A stretch of DNA of 64,000 nt from Cliona cf. orientalis (Eukaryota > Porifera > Demospongiae > Clionaida > Clionaidae), in contig OZ005693.1 of the NCBI GenBank assembly GCA_963930775.1, forward strand, positions 10,955,525-11,019,524, read 5' to 3'. The stretch's first letter is position 1. Every line of letters starts with the position of its first letter. The notes under the pieces were generated by a model that had not been told where the DNA came from, ran no database searches, and saw nothing but the letters and a program-made list of their open reading frames with translations. Of this stretch, positions 1 to 12,353 are shown one piece after another. The translations under genes were made by a program, and so were the position numbers.

Positions 1-36
1 TCGTAGTAGTCAGACAGTTCAATACCACACTGAGAA

Positions 37-39
<3 letters not shown>

Positions 40-105
<66 letters not shown>

Positions 106-106
106 T
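40..106. repeat. (GA)n microsatellite
   Basis: This is an almost perfect AG dinucleotide run, seen directly in the sequence. Similar long AG/CT tracts recur through the window. Confidence 0.95.
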
Positions 107-727
107 TGAATGACTAATGAAAATCCACAAGGGACCTAGCATAACATACCAAAGCTGCAAATTCTCTGTCAGTGGAGCAAAAGATATCATCTAATCTTGA
201 AGCCTTGAGCAATTTCTCCTGCATAAAAAAAGCACCAATGTATACTATGGCAATGCTCTCTAAACAGAAAGGCCACCAAGCCTACACCCTACAGCATGAG
301 TCAGCATTTTCAGCAAACAACATTGAAGTGGAGAACCACAACCATACATACCTCTACACAAACACTCAATACTACAGAATGGCAGAAATGGCTGCCATCC
401 TGGGCCAGCCAGAGCCAGCCAGGAAGCCATAAATTTGATTAGTGGTTGTTGGACATGTGTCCTGGTGGGTGTTGGGTGGTTAATAGGTAGGTGTGAAGTA
501 GAAAACCAGATCTCTCCATCTACTACAGAGGCAAACCAAGGAGGGAACCCTAAAGATGCTGTTCTGGGACAAGAAATTATGGTGAAACTCTTGGCCACCT
601 GTTACTAGCTGGGCAAAACCAATCTGCCTTCAGGGTGAATTATGACTCAGACACAGACAGATTCTCTCTTTCTCCCACTCCACCCTCACCCCCCCTCTCT
701 CTCTCTTTCTCCCCCCCCCCCCCCCCC

Positions 728-772
<45 letters not shown>

Positions 773-2840
773 AATCCCTCACACAGGCACACATGCCAAC
801 TCACTTGCATAAGGTCTGTGTGTACATTCCAACGAGGTCTGCCCCCACTGCTAATCCAATTACACAGCTAATTAAATCTATTGAAATGGGTGTGTGCCTT
901 AATTAATTCCTAACACTCAAGGGACATGCATGTACATGTAGAATGTAGCCATATACATGCATGTACATGTACATGAGTCATACATGTATGCAAGTACATG
1001 CGGGTGGGCGAGATGAGATCACTATGATGTAATTGGCATTAAACCAATGAAGCTAGCAATAATTATTAGGTCCTAGTCATGCGTGTGCTGGTTACTATTG
1101 GTTGAACCGCAAAGCTTAGTGATCCATGCTTAAAAATCCATATACACAGGGCGTACCACACGCAAAGACATTTGAACAAGGCAATAATTTTTATTATAGC
1201 TAATTCAGTACGTTTATCTTCTACTGCATACCGATCCCAAACATAAGGGACAACCACCCCCCATATAATAATATTGCCTGCTCAGGCAAACCAAATCCCC
1301 AGCAAAAGGCTACGTGCGTGTGTATATTATGTGCATACGTGATGTAAGTCAGTGTGTATGTGGGTGGAATATGCATATTGGGAATTTTGCCTCAAGGACT
1401 TAAGCTGCGTGTTCGTGCATGTATGTATTACAGCGTGCGTAGGTGTAGATAATTCAAAAAAGGCCAACGTAATTTAATTGATTGCTTAATTAATCGTTTC
1501 ACTGAGCTTAGCCCTGACTCCGATAATCCCTAAACGCGTAGTACATGTAAGCTAGCAATTGTCAAGCATATTCCCCGAAGAGTTGGCTATAACAATGCAA
1601 CTTACATCAAAACGACAAAAATGTGCAGGGATTGTTCTCTGAGTTCCAACTAGGCAACTGTAAAGGCATTGTCTAGAAATAAATACAGCAGGGGACCCCC
1701 ATACCGTACGTGTATGCTATGAAATTTACCGAAAACCTTTTTCGGTATATGAAATTGTGTCAGAGCTGATAACGTATCACGCATACTATAATATTCTCTG
1801 AATGAACTATTTCTGGGTATTGACGTTGGTACTTTAGTTCGTGACTGATCAATGCATGCATACATATATGTAATACTATGCCTTGTGTTCATAAAGTATA
1901 GAAACATATTATTCTCTCTAGCATAATAATAATATTATTATTGCAATTGAGTAGTTTTTTTTTCTGATAAAAAGCAACGCGGAAAATCACACTGTGTTTT
2001 CATTTCAACGATATTTGTTTGTACTCCAAAAGAATTACAACGTACCGATACGCACGTACACACACACACACAAGCGTACGTCCAAGCACAAAACATACAA
2101 CACCAGCTTTGTCCCCCACCACCCCCACCCACCCTCACCCTACGGCCACCCCACATGCGAAACACGGAAAATGTCACGCTCCCACACTATACAAGCCAAA
2201 AGCACACACCAGTCAGTACCCACCCACCTACGCAGCTACACGCTAATCTACATACATGTAAAAAAGATAATTAGATTGTAACGGAAGGGGCCTCCCCACC
2301 AGAAGCCAGAACTGAAAACAAGATGGATAAAGCCAGAGATTCAACACAAGATTGAAGCTCATCCTGTTGGGGGCAGCTCACTAACTACATGTACATGTAC
2401 ATGTACATGTACACATCCCAGTACGCAAATATATCCCTACCTGTACTATCCAGATACGCTCGTACATTAGCGGGTAAATTCCCAGGGACTTACCCCCAAA
2501 GATATATCACATACGCTTATGTACAGAATGCACCATTATGATAATACTTTTCTATAGGCATAGTATTATAGGAGGAAGGGCATTATGTTACTCATGTACA
2601 TGTACATGTATGTGGACTTGTAGACATGTATAGAATTACAAACCTAGCTACATGTACAAACCACAAGCAATGGTACAGCAGATAGTACACATGTACACAT
2701 AATATTATGCATAATGCAGTGCAAGTATATAATAATAGCATGCACATGCTGAGCTTGTAGGAAAACCACAGCCATCTTTGCAAGCACTAGGAGTAGCTTA
2801 ACCTCTCCAACCACACTCACAGCTGGTTGGCTGGTCAGAG

Positions 2841-2842
<2 letters not shown>

Positions 2843-2928
<86 letters not shown>
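2843..2928. repeat. (GA)n microsatellite, about 43 units
   Basis: This is an uninterrupted AG dinucleotide run. Open frames read through it are low-complexity Ser-Leu or Arg-Glu strings and are not genes. Confidence 0.95.
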
Positions 2929-2930
<2 letters not shown>

Positions 2931-5900
2931 ATTGCAATGCAGGCATATGCTGGCCAATGACAAATGGCAATTACGTTGACCACAGTCAGGAACTGAAGGT
3001 GAAAGAGGTGAATAGCTCTCTGACCAGTGGCCTGGACCACAAGACCACAGCTAGGACAACACTGCAAAGCCTCTAGCATTGATGGGTGAAGCCATCTACA
3101 CAATGTGGGCAGACAAACTGCTGCATAGCATCATACATAATATTATGCAAGGAACTGCTCCCAGCTGTTTGATGCTGTACTCTCTCTCACTCTCTCTCTC
3201 TCTCTCTCTCTCTCTCCCCCCCCCCCTAATATGTGAGCATCATCTATCCATCATCTGCTAATCCATTTAGCCAGAGAGGAAGTATGGACTTCAATTTCCA
3301 TTAACAGGATTAAGCCTAACAGTGCTAGCCACCCCACTAACTCAATACACTGGCCAACTCTGCAAATACCAGTGCCCCAGCGGCCAGACATTCTGGAGCC
3401 AGAGATTGGAACTTTGTTAAATTATTGCAGCAAAATCTATTGCAAATTAATTTTAAGGCCATCTATAGCTACCCTCCAAATTGTAGGTATTCTAATTGGC
3501 ACATATAACATGCATGGAAGCCATGGCTAATTGATGATAGCTAAATTGATGGCTAAATTGAATATGCTAATATAGCCATTTAGTGCATACCAACTGCCAT
3601 AGTAAAACAGTATAATAATATTATAATACGCTTTAATAACCAGCAGGCTGATATAGTTACTATATTTCACTATTCAATAATTATATCCATGTAGGTATGC
3701 ATGCATAAATGTAGAAAATGTGATTCAACAACCAAAAATTAATATTATCACGGAATTTGCATCAAGACACACGGGCGTCAGTAATTGGATTACCACTACC
3801 ACTAGATCACATTAGCATTTTCAATTATATATAACAGTCCATTTTATTAACACTAATACGCACTATGCTATTCCAAACGGACACGCATACATACACGCAC
3901 TAACGTACATAATATTACATTACATCTCTTTTTTGCTCTCTCTCTCTGCTCTGGGAGGGACCACAAACTCTTGTTTATTTGTATTTTGTCGGAAGACACA
4001 CGATGCATTAATAATTCGATCAGCCCCCAAAATACCACCCAGGTCAGCGTGCTGCATCCGTATACAATATCAGTTGTTTACGTTTGCTCAAAGACGCTCC
4101 ACTGCAGTAATCTTATTAATGCTCGTATGTACCAGAACTGTACTAAGCATACTTCAGTTGCCGTTCCATAGCTTAGCTAGCACTTTACACTGAAAGCTTG
4201 ATGGCCACTTTGTTTAATGTTTAGTCCAAGGTAAGACACACACATACTGCTTCCACAGGCCATAATTCAATTAATGACACATACATACATAGCACCACTA
4301 CTATACGAACATACTGTGATACATACATGTATATAATATAGTTCAATGATCGAGTCCATATTAAGCCCTTGATATGATGTCATTTAGCGTGATAGTCTAT
4401 TTAATTTTGTACTTGCCCATAGACACATAATAATATTATCCTTCAGTAATTCAATTATATGACTCGCTACATAAATATACGTTTGTAAAAAAGCTCAATA
4501 TGATCCCTACCGCTATGCAGCTCCATACATACATAAATCTTGTTAAACACTTAGGTACTGCATATTTGGACATAATGTACATACAAACATACAAATATAC
4601 CTAAAGCTTAGAAGCTTAGGTGCACAGATTAAATTCTAGTGAGTCCGGTTGTTTATCTTATCATAGAGACACATAATCGCATTAAACTAGTTCTTCAGTT
4701 AGTAAATACAGAGCTTCAGGCCAAGGACCACCAGGGGGGCAAAGTGCAACAGGCAAACCGCTCTAAAGCTTTCTCAGTCTATACACATCCCGAGGGGGGG
4801 GGGTGGTTATAAGCTATTACGTAATTGCTAAATCCAGACTTTTTTTTAAAAGAGGGTGTTATAATTAGCATACGTAAGGATAAAGCCCCAGATTAGGGGG
4901 TGGTGTGGCATAACAGGCTTGCCTTGCCGGTCAAAATGCTTAGCTATGAACCCAGTTAGAAAGTCAATACATCCGTAATACATACATACAGCCAACTAGG
5001 GCTTATAGGTTCAGCTTTATATTTAATATACACAGAGTGATTCCCGGAGGCAGATAGGGCACCGTACTGAAACGGTAGGCGTCAGCATTTTAGCAAGACT
5101 ACACATCCGCTGTGATCTGCAACCATCGCTGGCCTCCGCAAGTGCACAATGTACCAACACATCAGTACAATCACACCATTAATGTCGTTATATTATGTAC
5201 AACATTTATGCCTGCAGGGCAAAACTGTAACCGTTATCAAATTGATAGGCGTGACCAAATTGTTAAGACCATACATACATATAATATACATCAGTAATAA
5301 TTACTGCTGGCCAACGAAACGCAGATGCACGAGCTAGCAACGTGCTCGCGAGATATTAATTAAAAACTCTACATGTACACCATGCCTAAGGGCATATTAT
5401 AATACATACCATGCATACATTATATTATATTATGTATTACTGGCGAGACTATACATCCGTTGAAATAGACAGAACTGGCCTATGGTTCTTCAACATGCTG
5501 TTTCAACAAGCTTGGCAAAGCGATTGCAAATTATTGGTACAACACTGCTGCATGGCAATACTGAGGGAGGGAGAGAGGGAGGGAGGGGGTCGGCTTAATT
5601 CAACTCGCGTCAATACAGTTTAGTCTTGAGATTAGTTGCTATGACAGCTGTGAGAGGAAGCCCCCTCTAATTAATTAACTGTAATAATAATATTGTAATA
5701 TTATTATACTGTTTGGTCTCCATGGTAATGCCTCAAAATTAATGTGTGAGAGAATGTCCCTATAATTAATAATCAAACAGCTATTGTTTGGTCTCCAAGG
5801 TAATAACTTCATGCAGTATTACCCTTGTAGGAGGAGCCCCCTTTAATTAGGCCATTCCTCTACATGCATTGTTTGGTTTCAAAAACGGACTCCATAGAAA

Positions 5901-6033
5901 CGCCTAATTTTACAGATCGCACACTAAAGTGGAAAATTTGTAACTTGGTGACCAATATCTCAACCATAAATCAAGTGCAGCCTTTTGCACAGAGAGAGGG
6001 GGAGGGGAGGGGGGATGGGGTGTGTACAGTACA

Positions 6034-6215
6034 GCAATAAGAATCCCATTTGTAGGGTAATTATGTCAGAATGGGAATGCGTCTATAATCTACTAAACTC
6101 AGAACTCAGACATTATTTGAACTTTAGGACAAAAGAATTATTAATAACGAGTTTTTTGCATCACAATAGCAAAGGAGGTAGCTACTACAAACAAAATATT
6201 AAAATTTTACAAAAT
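6034..6215 (+). repeat. Direct repeat, left copy (pair with 7786-7960)
   Basis: About 175 bp beginning CAATAAGAATCCCATTTG and ending near AAAATTTTACAAAAT recur in the same orientation at 7786-7960, with a few substitutions and small indels. The two copies bracket the IL-17-like gene and the relics of the tyrosine-tail gene. They are therefore either the edges of a tandem duplication or two insertions of one repeat. Confidence 0.85.
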
Positions 6216-6344
6216 GCACGTTCCAGTATTGGGTAGTTTGGCGTGTGTTACAAACTGCAAGAATACAGAGACTATATATTATTATCTACAGATTACTTTT
6301 GTGTTTTTTTTTTCTGGGTGACTGTTCTGGATAGAAGTGCAAGT

Positions 6345-6854
6345 CTATCCCTGGCACTTGCATCCCACAGCTACCTTCTCCATAAGTAGCTGCCATGTTT
6401 GCTGTGGGTTGCAGGCATCTCTGCGCTTCAGCACTGGGACAGGGTAGTAGATGGTCTGTGATTCACTGCTGCAAGATGCTCTCCATATGTACAGGGGGAG
6501 CCTATTCTGATTGTAGTCACACTGGTAGTACCAGAAGCAAGCTCTTTCTTCGACTTCAATAATCTCTCTGCATCCTACTTCTTGGTTGGAATTTTTGTAG
6601 CAAGCTTGTCCTTCTATTCCTGGAATACTGTCAGGTTCATAATCTGTGCCAAGTTTTTGGTTGAATTCATCAGGTATGTTTGTGAAGTCACTCAGTATTG
6701 CATTGACGATAAGGTAGACTGGGCTGGTTGCAGCTTTAGCATCATTGTAGGCTTGACATTCCTGTGTACGTGTGCAGCTTGAGGGTAGTGGAACTTGGGT
6801 TGCAATTAGCAAGGCACACAGCACAGTGATGGTATGAGTTAACTTATGGATCAT
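6345..6854 (-). CDS. Secreted IL-17-like cystine-knot protein, intronless
   Basis: This single-exon gene encodes 169 residues. Residues 1-26 form a signal peptide with a hydrophobic core (VLCALLIAT), so the product is probably secreted. The C-terminal third reads like the interleukin-17 fold. CFWYYQCDYNQNRLP at 106-120 and IWRASC at 123-128 match the family pattern W-x-Y-x(4)-D-x-N-R-x-P...A-x-C. YPVPVLKRRDAC at 137-148 matches the VLRR...C strand, and EKVAVGCKC at 159-167 matches the terminal VGCTC motif. The mature chain has ten cysteines (27, 33, 85, 95, 106, 112, 128, 148, 165, 167). Length and architecture fit secreted IL-17 ligands, which signal through SEFIR-domain receptors. The first ATG lies about 60 bp downstream of a TATA box. 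Family assignment is by eye; another cystine-knot family is possible but less likely. Confidence 0.75.
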   Translation of the reverse strand: MIHKLTHTITVLCALLIATQVPLPSSCTRTQECQAYNDAKAATSPVYLIVNAILSDFTNIPDEFNQKLGTDYEPDSIPGIEGQACYKNSNQEVGCREIIEVEERACFWYYQCDYNQNRLPLYIWRASCSSESQTIYYPVPVLKRRDACNPQQTWQLLMEKVAVGCKCQG

Positions 6855-6913
6855 TTTTTCTCAATTGCTTGAAGAAAGCTTTTGACTATGATTGGCTTCA
6901 CTGTTTTACCCCA

Positions 6914-6921
6914 CTTTTATA
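6914..6921 (-). promoter_or_regulatory. TATA box of the IL-17-like gene
   Basis: On the minus strand the sequence reads TATAAAAG. It ends 60 bp upstream of the ATG at 6854, which places a start site near 6885-6890 and leaves a short 5' UTR. Position and sequence are seen directly; the function is inferred. Confidence 0.55.
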
Positions 6922-6965
6922 GACTTTTGTACATGGTGAAGATAAGCTTCCTGTAAATCTTCTCT

Positions 6966-7193
6966 GCTGTTGTCGTTTGCATTTTATCTTCAACGATTGA
7001 TGTCTGAGTTTCTCGTCTGCCGGCACACCGTAGAGTACATTCTCGTTGTTATCCGGGATCATATCGTACATATTTGTTGGTCCAATCCAACGGGGGATGT
7101 GTACTCAGTCTGCAGTATTGCGTGGGCATTCTTAACCTGCTGTGCGGTTGTATCGAGAATGGTCCGCCTGAGCTTCGGGTACTGTTGAATAAA
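6966..7193 (-). pseudogene. Second truncated copy of the tyrosine-tail exon
   Basis: This is a tandem copy, offset by about 227 bp, of 7194-7420. Both copies encode parts of the cytoplasmic tail of the gene at 24906, with QADHSR, VKNAHA, TEYTSPVGLDQ, ENVLYG and ADEKLRHQSLKIK still recognisable. In this copy small indels break the frame. It shares with its neighbour the loss of the 17 codons that lie between PDNN and ENVLYG in the full-length gene. It therefore arose by duplicating the already shortened copy. Confidence 0.8.
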
Positions 7194-7672
7194 TTGTTGT
7201 CATTTGCACTTTATCTTCAACGATTGATGTCTGAGTTTCTCGTCTGCCGGCACACCGTAGAGTACATTCTCGTTGTTATCCGGGATCATATCGTACATGT
7301 TTGGTTGGTCCAATCCAACGGGGGATGTGTACTCCGTCTGCGGCACTGCGTGGGCATTCTTAACCTGCTGTGCATTGTAGCGAGAATGGTCCGCCTGAGC
7401 TTCGGGTACTGTTGAATAAACGGGTGGGACCGCGCTGACCGTATCCGTGGCGATGTCGTGCGGGGGAGAGGAACGAAATGATCCACTGCCGCTCATTTTG
7501 TCGGAACTGCTTCTACTTCGATGATGGCCGTTGGGAAGGATATGCCTCAGCTCAATGTCTCTTGACATCACACAGGGTTACTCAATCTATATCTCTCTCT
7601 TCTCCGTCTCTCTTGAGGAAAGAGCTCACTGCTTGGTATGGGTGAAATCACGACAATGCTGGTTTCCTAACT
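7194..7672 (-). pseudogene. Truncated copy of the tyrosine-tail gene with its promoter region
   Basis: On the minus strand this segment is nearly identical to about 24800-25330, covering the promoter-proximal sequence and the first part of exon 1 of the plus-strand membrane protein. The frame is open from an ATG at 7568 for 122 residues (MSRDIELRHILPNG... to LKIKCK), then stops just before the position of the transmembrane segment. Compared with the parent it lacks 17 codons (KRRDNRSLSP to APLMA) and has few substitutions, so the copy is young. If transcribed it would make a free cytoplasmic tail with Tyr motifs and no membrane anchor. More likely it is a dead duplicate. Confidence 0.8.
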
Positions 7673-7785
7673 CAACAGTACCCGAAGCTCAGACGGACCA
7701 TTCTCGCTACAACGCACAGCAGGTTACACATCCCCCCGTTAGATTGGATCAACCAAATGAGTACAATATGATCCCTACAGTATTA
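7673..7785 (+). pseudogene. Inverted fragment of the tyrosine-tail exon
   Basis: On the plus strand this fragment matches the parent exon around 25055-25195. It contains PEAQTDHSRYNAQQV and then, after an internal deletion, a match to TSPVGLDQPNEYDMIP. It points the opposite way to the two neighbouring copies, so the cluster contains an inverted repeat. It ends exactly where the right-hand direct repeat begins. Confidence 0.75.
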
Positions 7786-7960
7786 CAATAAGAATCCCAT
7801 TTGTAGGGTAATTATGTCAGAATGGGAATGTGTCTATATTTACTAAACTCAGAACTCGGACAATATTTGAACTTTAATTAGGACAAAATAATTTCTAATG
7901 ATGTGTTTTTAGCATTACAATAGCAAAGCTATAAACAAAACATAAAAATTTTACAAAATA
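7786..7960 (+). repeat. Direct repeat, right copy (pair with 6034-6215)
   Basis: This is the same sequence as 6034-6215 in the same orientation, about 1.75 kb downstream. The differences are scattered substitutions and short indels. Confidence 0.85.
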
Positions 7961-9329
7961 GTAGGTAGGTCTCCAAATCTCTCCCTCCATCTCCCTCCCT
8001 CCCCCCCCCCTCTCTCTCTCCCTCCCTCCCTCTCTCTCTCCACCCCCCTCAGCTCTATCACTAATTTTATTTACTGGCTAAATATAGGAATCCAATTATT
8101 CTCCAGGGGGCAGGGTCTGAGTGAAGTTGCCATGGCAAAGACTGTTGGGCTACTACAGAACTACAAAGAATCTGTCTGTCCAACCTAGAAAAATGGAAGC
8201 CATCCTTTATCAAAGTTTAAGCAATGACAACAAAGCTGGTCAGAATGACTCTGCATGCTCAACAAGAGGGTTGTTGCTAGGGACATAGATCATTCACACT
8301 TGACTAGCTAGCTTGGGCAATTCAACCCAGAGCTGTTTTACCAACTTTGTGGCAGAAAGGCCTTTTGAACTTCACAAGAACACAGAGACCCATCCAGCAC
8401 AATAGAAACCCACAATGTGACATCACAGCATCAAAAATGCCCACCTGTGCTCATGAAGGATCAAAGAGAGGAAGGCATGTCTCCTTCAAGAGGTTGATAT
8501 AATATGAGGCAGGGGGCAAGGAATGGGGCAAGGAATGGGGGCAATAGCTCAAATAGAGTGGGTTGAAAGAAAAAAAAATCTATTTTTAAGGGAGATTAAA
8601 AATAGCAGTTATAGAATAATATTATAGGCTTAGGAGTGTGAAGTGGGGCTTCACATTAACCCACAGCAGGCAGCTGATATTAATTAGCAATAGCTCAGGT
8701 TCACCCCACTGAGCTAAGAAGTCTGTCCCAAAGAGAAAAAGTAAGGTTGTGTAAAGGAGCTCTCTGTGTTGATATCAGAGTAGTGAGTATGCACAAAATT
8801 AATGATGGAAACATGATATAGGGTTATTATGAAATACAGGCTGATCATGTAATGGAAGATAACATAATATTATTATTATTTATAGCGATAGGGTTAATAA
8901 AAATTAATGGTGTATGTGGTATAATATTTATGGCAGTTGTACATGTATATGCACACGTAATGTCATTAATGTCATATACAAACACACATCATGAACACAT
9001 AAACATCGGATCTTTGGGTTTGCAAACAAATCGTTTCAGTTATTAGTTGGCAGAGATAGCGGCATGAACCCCACCCCACCCTCCCTATTAGCAGACCCTG
9101 TTTGCAAGCAGGGATGGTAATTACCAACAACATACACTGAAAAAAAGACACGCAAAAGTCGAGGAGTCACTTATTGGGCTTCCTTAGAGGGACATGGCCC
9201 GCATGCACGTTCTCTGAGTTAATATACCTTGTACATGTAAGAGAGCCATGCACTCGAGATAGTTTCGAGCATTTGATACTAGGAGGATGGACGCAATGCA
9301 CCTCTCTCCCCATCTCCCATCCTTTTCTT

Positions 9330-9349
9330 ACTTTCTCTCTCTCTCTCTC

Positions 9350-9421
<72 letters not shown>
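9330..9421. repeat. Compound (CT)n(CA)n microsatellite
   Basis: A CT run passes directly into a CA run at about 9386. Both are seen directly. Confidence 0.9.
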
Positions 9422-9423
<2 letters not shown>

Positions 9424-10228
9424 CACAGCTTATCTTATCTGCCGCTACAAAATGAGGGGACCAATTAGGGCCACAGATATGCAAGCTATTCAGAGGGAAC
9501 AGGCGCCCACAAACCAGATAACCTGCCACACTAACATTGACCACAGGGAGAGATCTTGATAGAGATTTGGAGTAAGCGATAAAACGTCACAAGCTATGGC
9601 TGGTACTACTTGTCCTAGATGTGTACTACCATAATTTATTCCCACAGTCTACAGTGCAAGAGTGAGAGTGAGGGGGAGGGAGGGGGGTCAACCTGGAGTT
9701 CAAAGAGAGCTCAAAAGCTTAAGGGTCTATGTACACTACAATGTACTTAGGAGGATGGAAGAGAAGGAGAAGAAGGGAGAGGGAGAGAAAGAGAGAAGTA
9801 CACTGGTGTTATTAAAGGGGCATCCTCTTTCAGTTCCCACAAAAAGCTACGTACGTGTCCGTTTACATGTTTGTGTACAAGGGAGCGAGTAAGCATGCTT
9901 GTATCGAAACTCCAATACACAATAGTTAGTTCAGCTACAAACGGTATCTACTGATAATTTATTTATGCTTTATTTACTATTGAATAGTTACTACTGCAAC
10001 TGCAGGATGCACCTCTCTACACCCATGCACGCACATAAAAACTGTCAAGCTACAATATTCCGTGACTAATAATCTCGCAACAAAAATAAACAAATTTATT
10101 CTAGTAGTTTTTACCGTAATAATATTATCATTTCACAAGCTAAATCATATGAAATTATTATGTTGACCTACTGTACGTGTGTGTACTTTGTGCTGGACTA
10201 AATAAGATTTACGTACAGTACATGCATA

Positions 10229-10238
10229 TGTGTGTGTG

Positions 10239-10270
<32 letters not shown>

Positions 10271-10271
10271 C
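10229..10271. repeat. (TG)n microsatellite with CG interruptions
   Basis: This is a TG dinucleotide run with two TGCG interruptions, seen directly. Confidence 0.9.
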
Positions 10272-11412
10272 GTGTAGCAGCTGCTCGAGGACGTCATAGC
10301 TACGTACACGTAGAAAAGGTTGGGATTAGCTCACCAGTAGCTGCATATTAAGTCGGTCAGCTACCTTACCTAGTCTCGATGTATAAGCTATTAAGGGAGG
10401 TTGTTGGTATGCCCATGGCTGAATAAGGCTGGATCAATGAATGAATGAAGGATGGAAGGATAATGCAGCCATTATCATAAGCAGACCACACAGGATGAAG
10501 TCTGGATCTGATTGATGATGATTTCAGAGCAGGCAATAGCGCAGTTTTGCCTTATCAAGATAATTTTGGTCTCATAGTAATTATTCAAATTTTGCCTTAA
10601 TTTCTCACACTGCTATGCAATATCTCTCTCCTTCCCTCCCTTCTTCCCTCTCTCTCTCCTTCCCTGACATCCTCCTAAGTAGTTTTCCTTCAGTTTCACC
10701 CAGGAAGGAATTACCAAAAAAAGATAAATATACCACATACAATGTGTACACCACTGAATCGCTACACTCAGTAGCTAGTAGGTGTCAGGCAAACGGAGTG
10801 TTATGTAACCAAGAGCCTCCACAGTGCATGTAGGTAGGCTAGTAGGTAGAGCAGCCAGCCACTAGGGGCCCACAGGAATGCTAATCTTTTCCCACAGCCC
10901 AGACAGACTGTCTACTGTGTGGCAGCTGCACTCTACTGTACAAGCTCTGAATGGGCAGGCTAGGCCAGCTTGGATACAGTAGGCAGGCCAAGGGTTACCA
11001 CAGTGAGCTGCCAGGCTACCATATGGCTGACATCACCACTTGAGCACAATACCTTCAATGGCAGGCTAATCTCATTGGGACAATTGATGAGGGGGCACCA
11101 TACTATTATGGTGAGGATAGTAAGTTGTAGTCCATAGATGCAGATTAGAGTGTCCCATGCATAAACCAGAATGTACAACCACATATGCAAAGGCAGCTAT
11201 AGCTAGCTGCATGCCTAAGTTATAAAAATCCAATGTTGTGTAAGTAAAGGTATGGCCAGATTTGCATTGACAGCTCAGCTAGTTATCAGTACATCTATAC
11301 ACATAAATAACAGACATTTTCGGTCTTTACCGCATAATTTGGCAAGATACACACCACATGGCAATGAGGCAGAGAGTTATTCAGGAAAGAGGCACTTACC
11401 AGCTAGCTAGGC

Positions 11413-11446
<34 letters not shown>

Positions 11447-12135
11447 GGGTAAGTCAACAATAACTACCTGATTGTCCATGGCAAAACTAGCACAACAAAA
11501 TTAACACACGCGATGACAAATGAAGCGCTTGCACATGCATGACTGTTTGCCATAATATCGAGGGCCAACAAGCAATACAGCTAGTATACATCCAACCACC
11601 ACCAGTCATAATGTCGATCCGTTATACTTGCAATGTTTACTAAAGCCCGTGCTAGAGTAGAGTACGTTATACGCATGCATATGTACGTAGTTCAGACTGG
11701 GATCACTGTAACAATAGAGTTGCCCAGCGGAGCATTTTCCCATCAATGGGCTGTGTCAATATTTGCATAACTGGCCAGCGACAGTGTTCTTTAGCTGACA
11801 CAAAGCACAATGTATATTTATCGTTCTGCAATTAAACGGAGAGTAGTTACGATAATACTGGTAATATTAGCGCAGCATAATGTTAATATTAATGTTTATT
11901 ATGGATGAGTGGGCTCAAGTGAGACAGTAAAAAAAAAATCGAGCGCAATGAAGCAATAATTAGACACTATAATATATTATTTTTTGCATTCTTTAAGGCA
12001 TCATGAACTACAATAACTATACCATATAGCTGTACATACTACACTCATAATTTTAGTATTAATAATACTGCTTCTTGTTTGGAATAATTACTAGTATACC
12101 CCTAACCACACATAATACATGTACAAGTACTATTA

Positions 12136-12353
12136 CCGTATAGCCGGAAAATTTGGCGGGGAATTAAATTTGGTGGTTTGGCGGTCTATTATTACAACCG
12201 CCAAATTAAAATCCGCCAAAATTTCCTACTCACATATATACGTATAGCGATCCCGTACCGAACCGCCAAATTTAAATCTGCCAATATTCTTTCAATAGCG
12301 ATTTTGGGCTCAACCGCCAAATTTAATGCCCGCCAATATTTCCGGCTATACGG
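12136..12353. mobile_element. MITE, family A, copy 1 (218 bp)
   Basis: The element starts CCGTATAGCCGGAAA and ends with the reverse complement TTTCCGGCTATACGG. It is flanked on both sides by TA. Inside, the motif CCGCCAAATTTAA and its complement recur in both orientations, so the element can fold extensively. It has no coding capacity. TA target-site duplication with TIRs is typical of non-autonomous Tc1/mariner-type elements. Two further copies lie at 40757-40989 and 44680-44878. Confidence 0.85.

Larger units (their letters stand above)
1..5980. other. No gene recognised; repeat-rich non-coding stretch
   Basis: I see no conserved protein or RNA gene here. The open frames are short and most are translations of microsatellites. 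The stretch holds (GA)n at 40-106 and 2843-2928, (CT)n near 660-770 and 3178-3215 (the first joined to a C run at about 711-729), ACATGT-type palindromic arrays near 950-975, 2390-2412 and 2595-2610, and a locally repeated block near 5640-5900. In that block the phrases GTTTGGTCTCC and AGCCCCCT recur two or three times. It could be intergenic, or an intron of a gene lying outside the window. Confidence 0.6.
7961..12133. other. No gene recognised
   Basis: I see nothing that reads as a conserved exon. The stretch has (CT)n passing into (CA)n at 9330-9421, (TG)n at 10229-10271, pyrimidine-rich runs near 7980-8050 and 10620-10665, and low-complexity open frames derived from them. Confidence 0.5.

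Noticed and set aside
2644..2970. Ser-Leu repeat frames across (GA)n/(CT)n tracts (also at 2798-3103, 9174-9559, 52317-52587, 55579-55780 and 63163-63481)
   Set aside because: They are translations of dinucleotide microsatellites.
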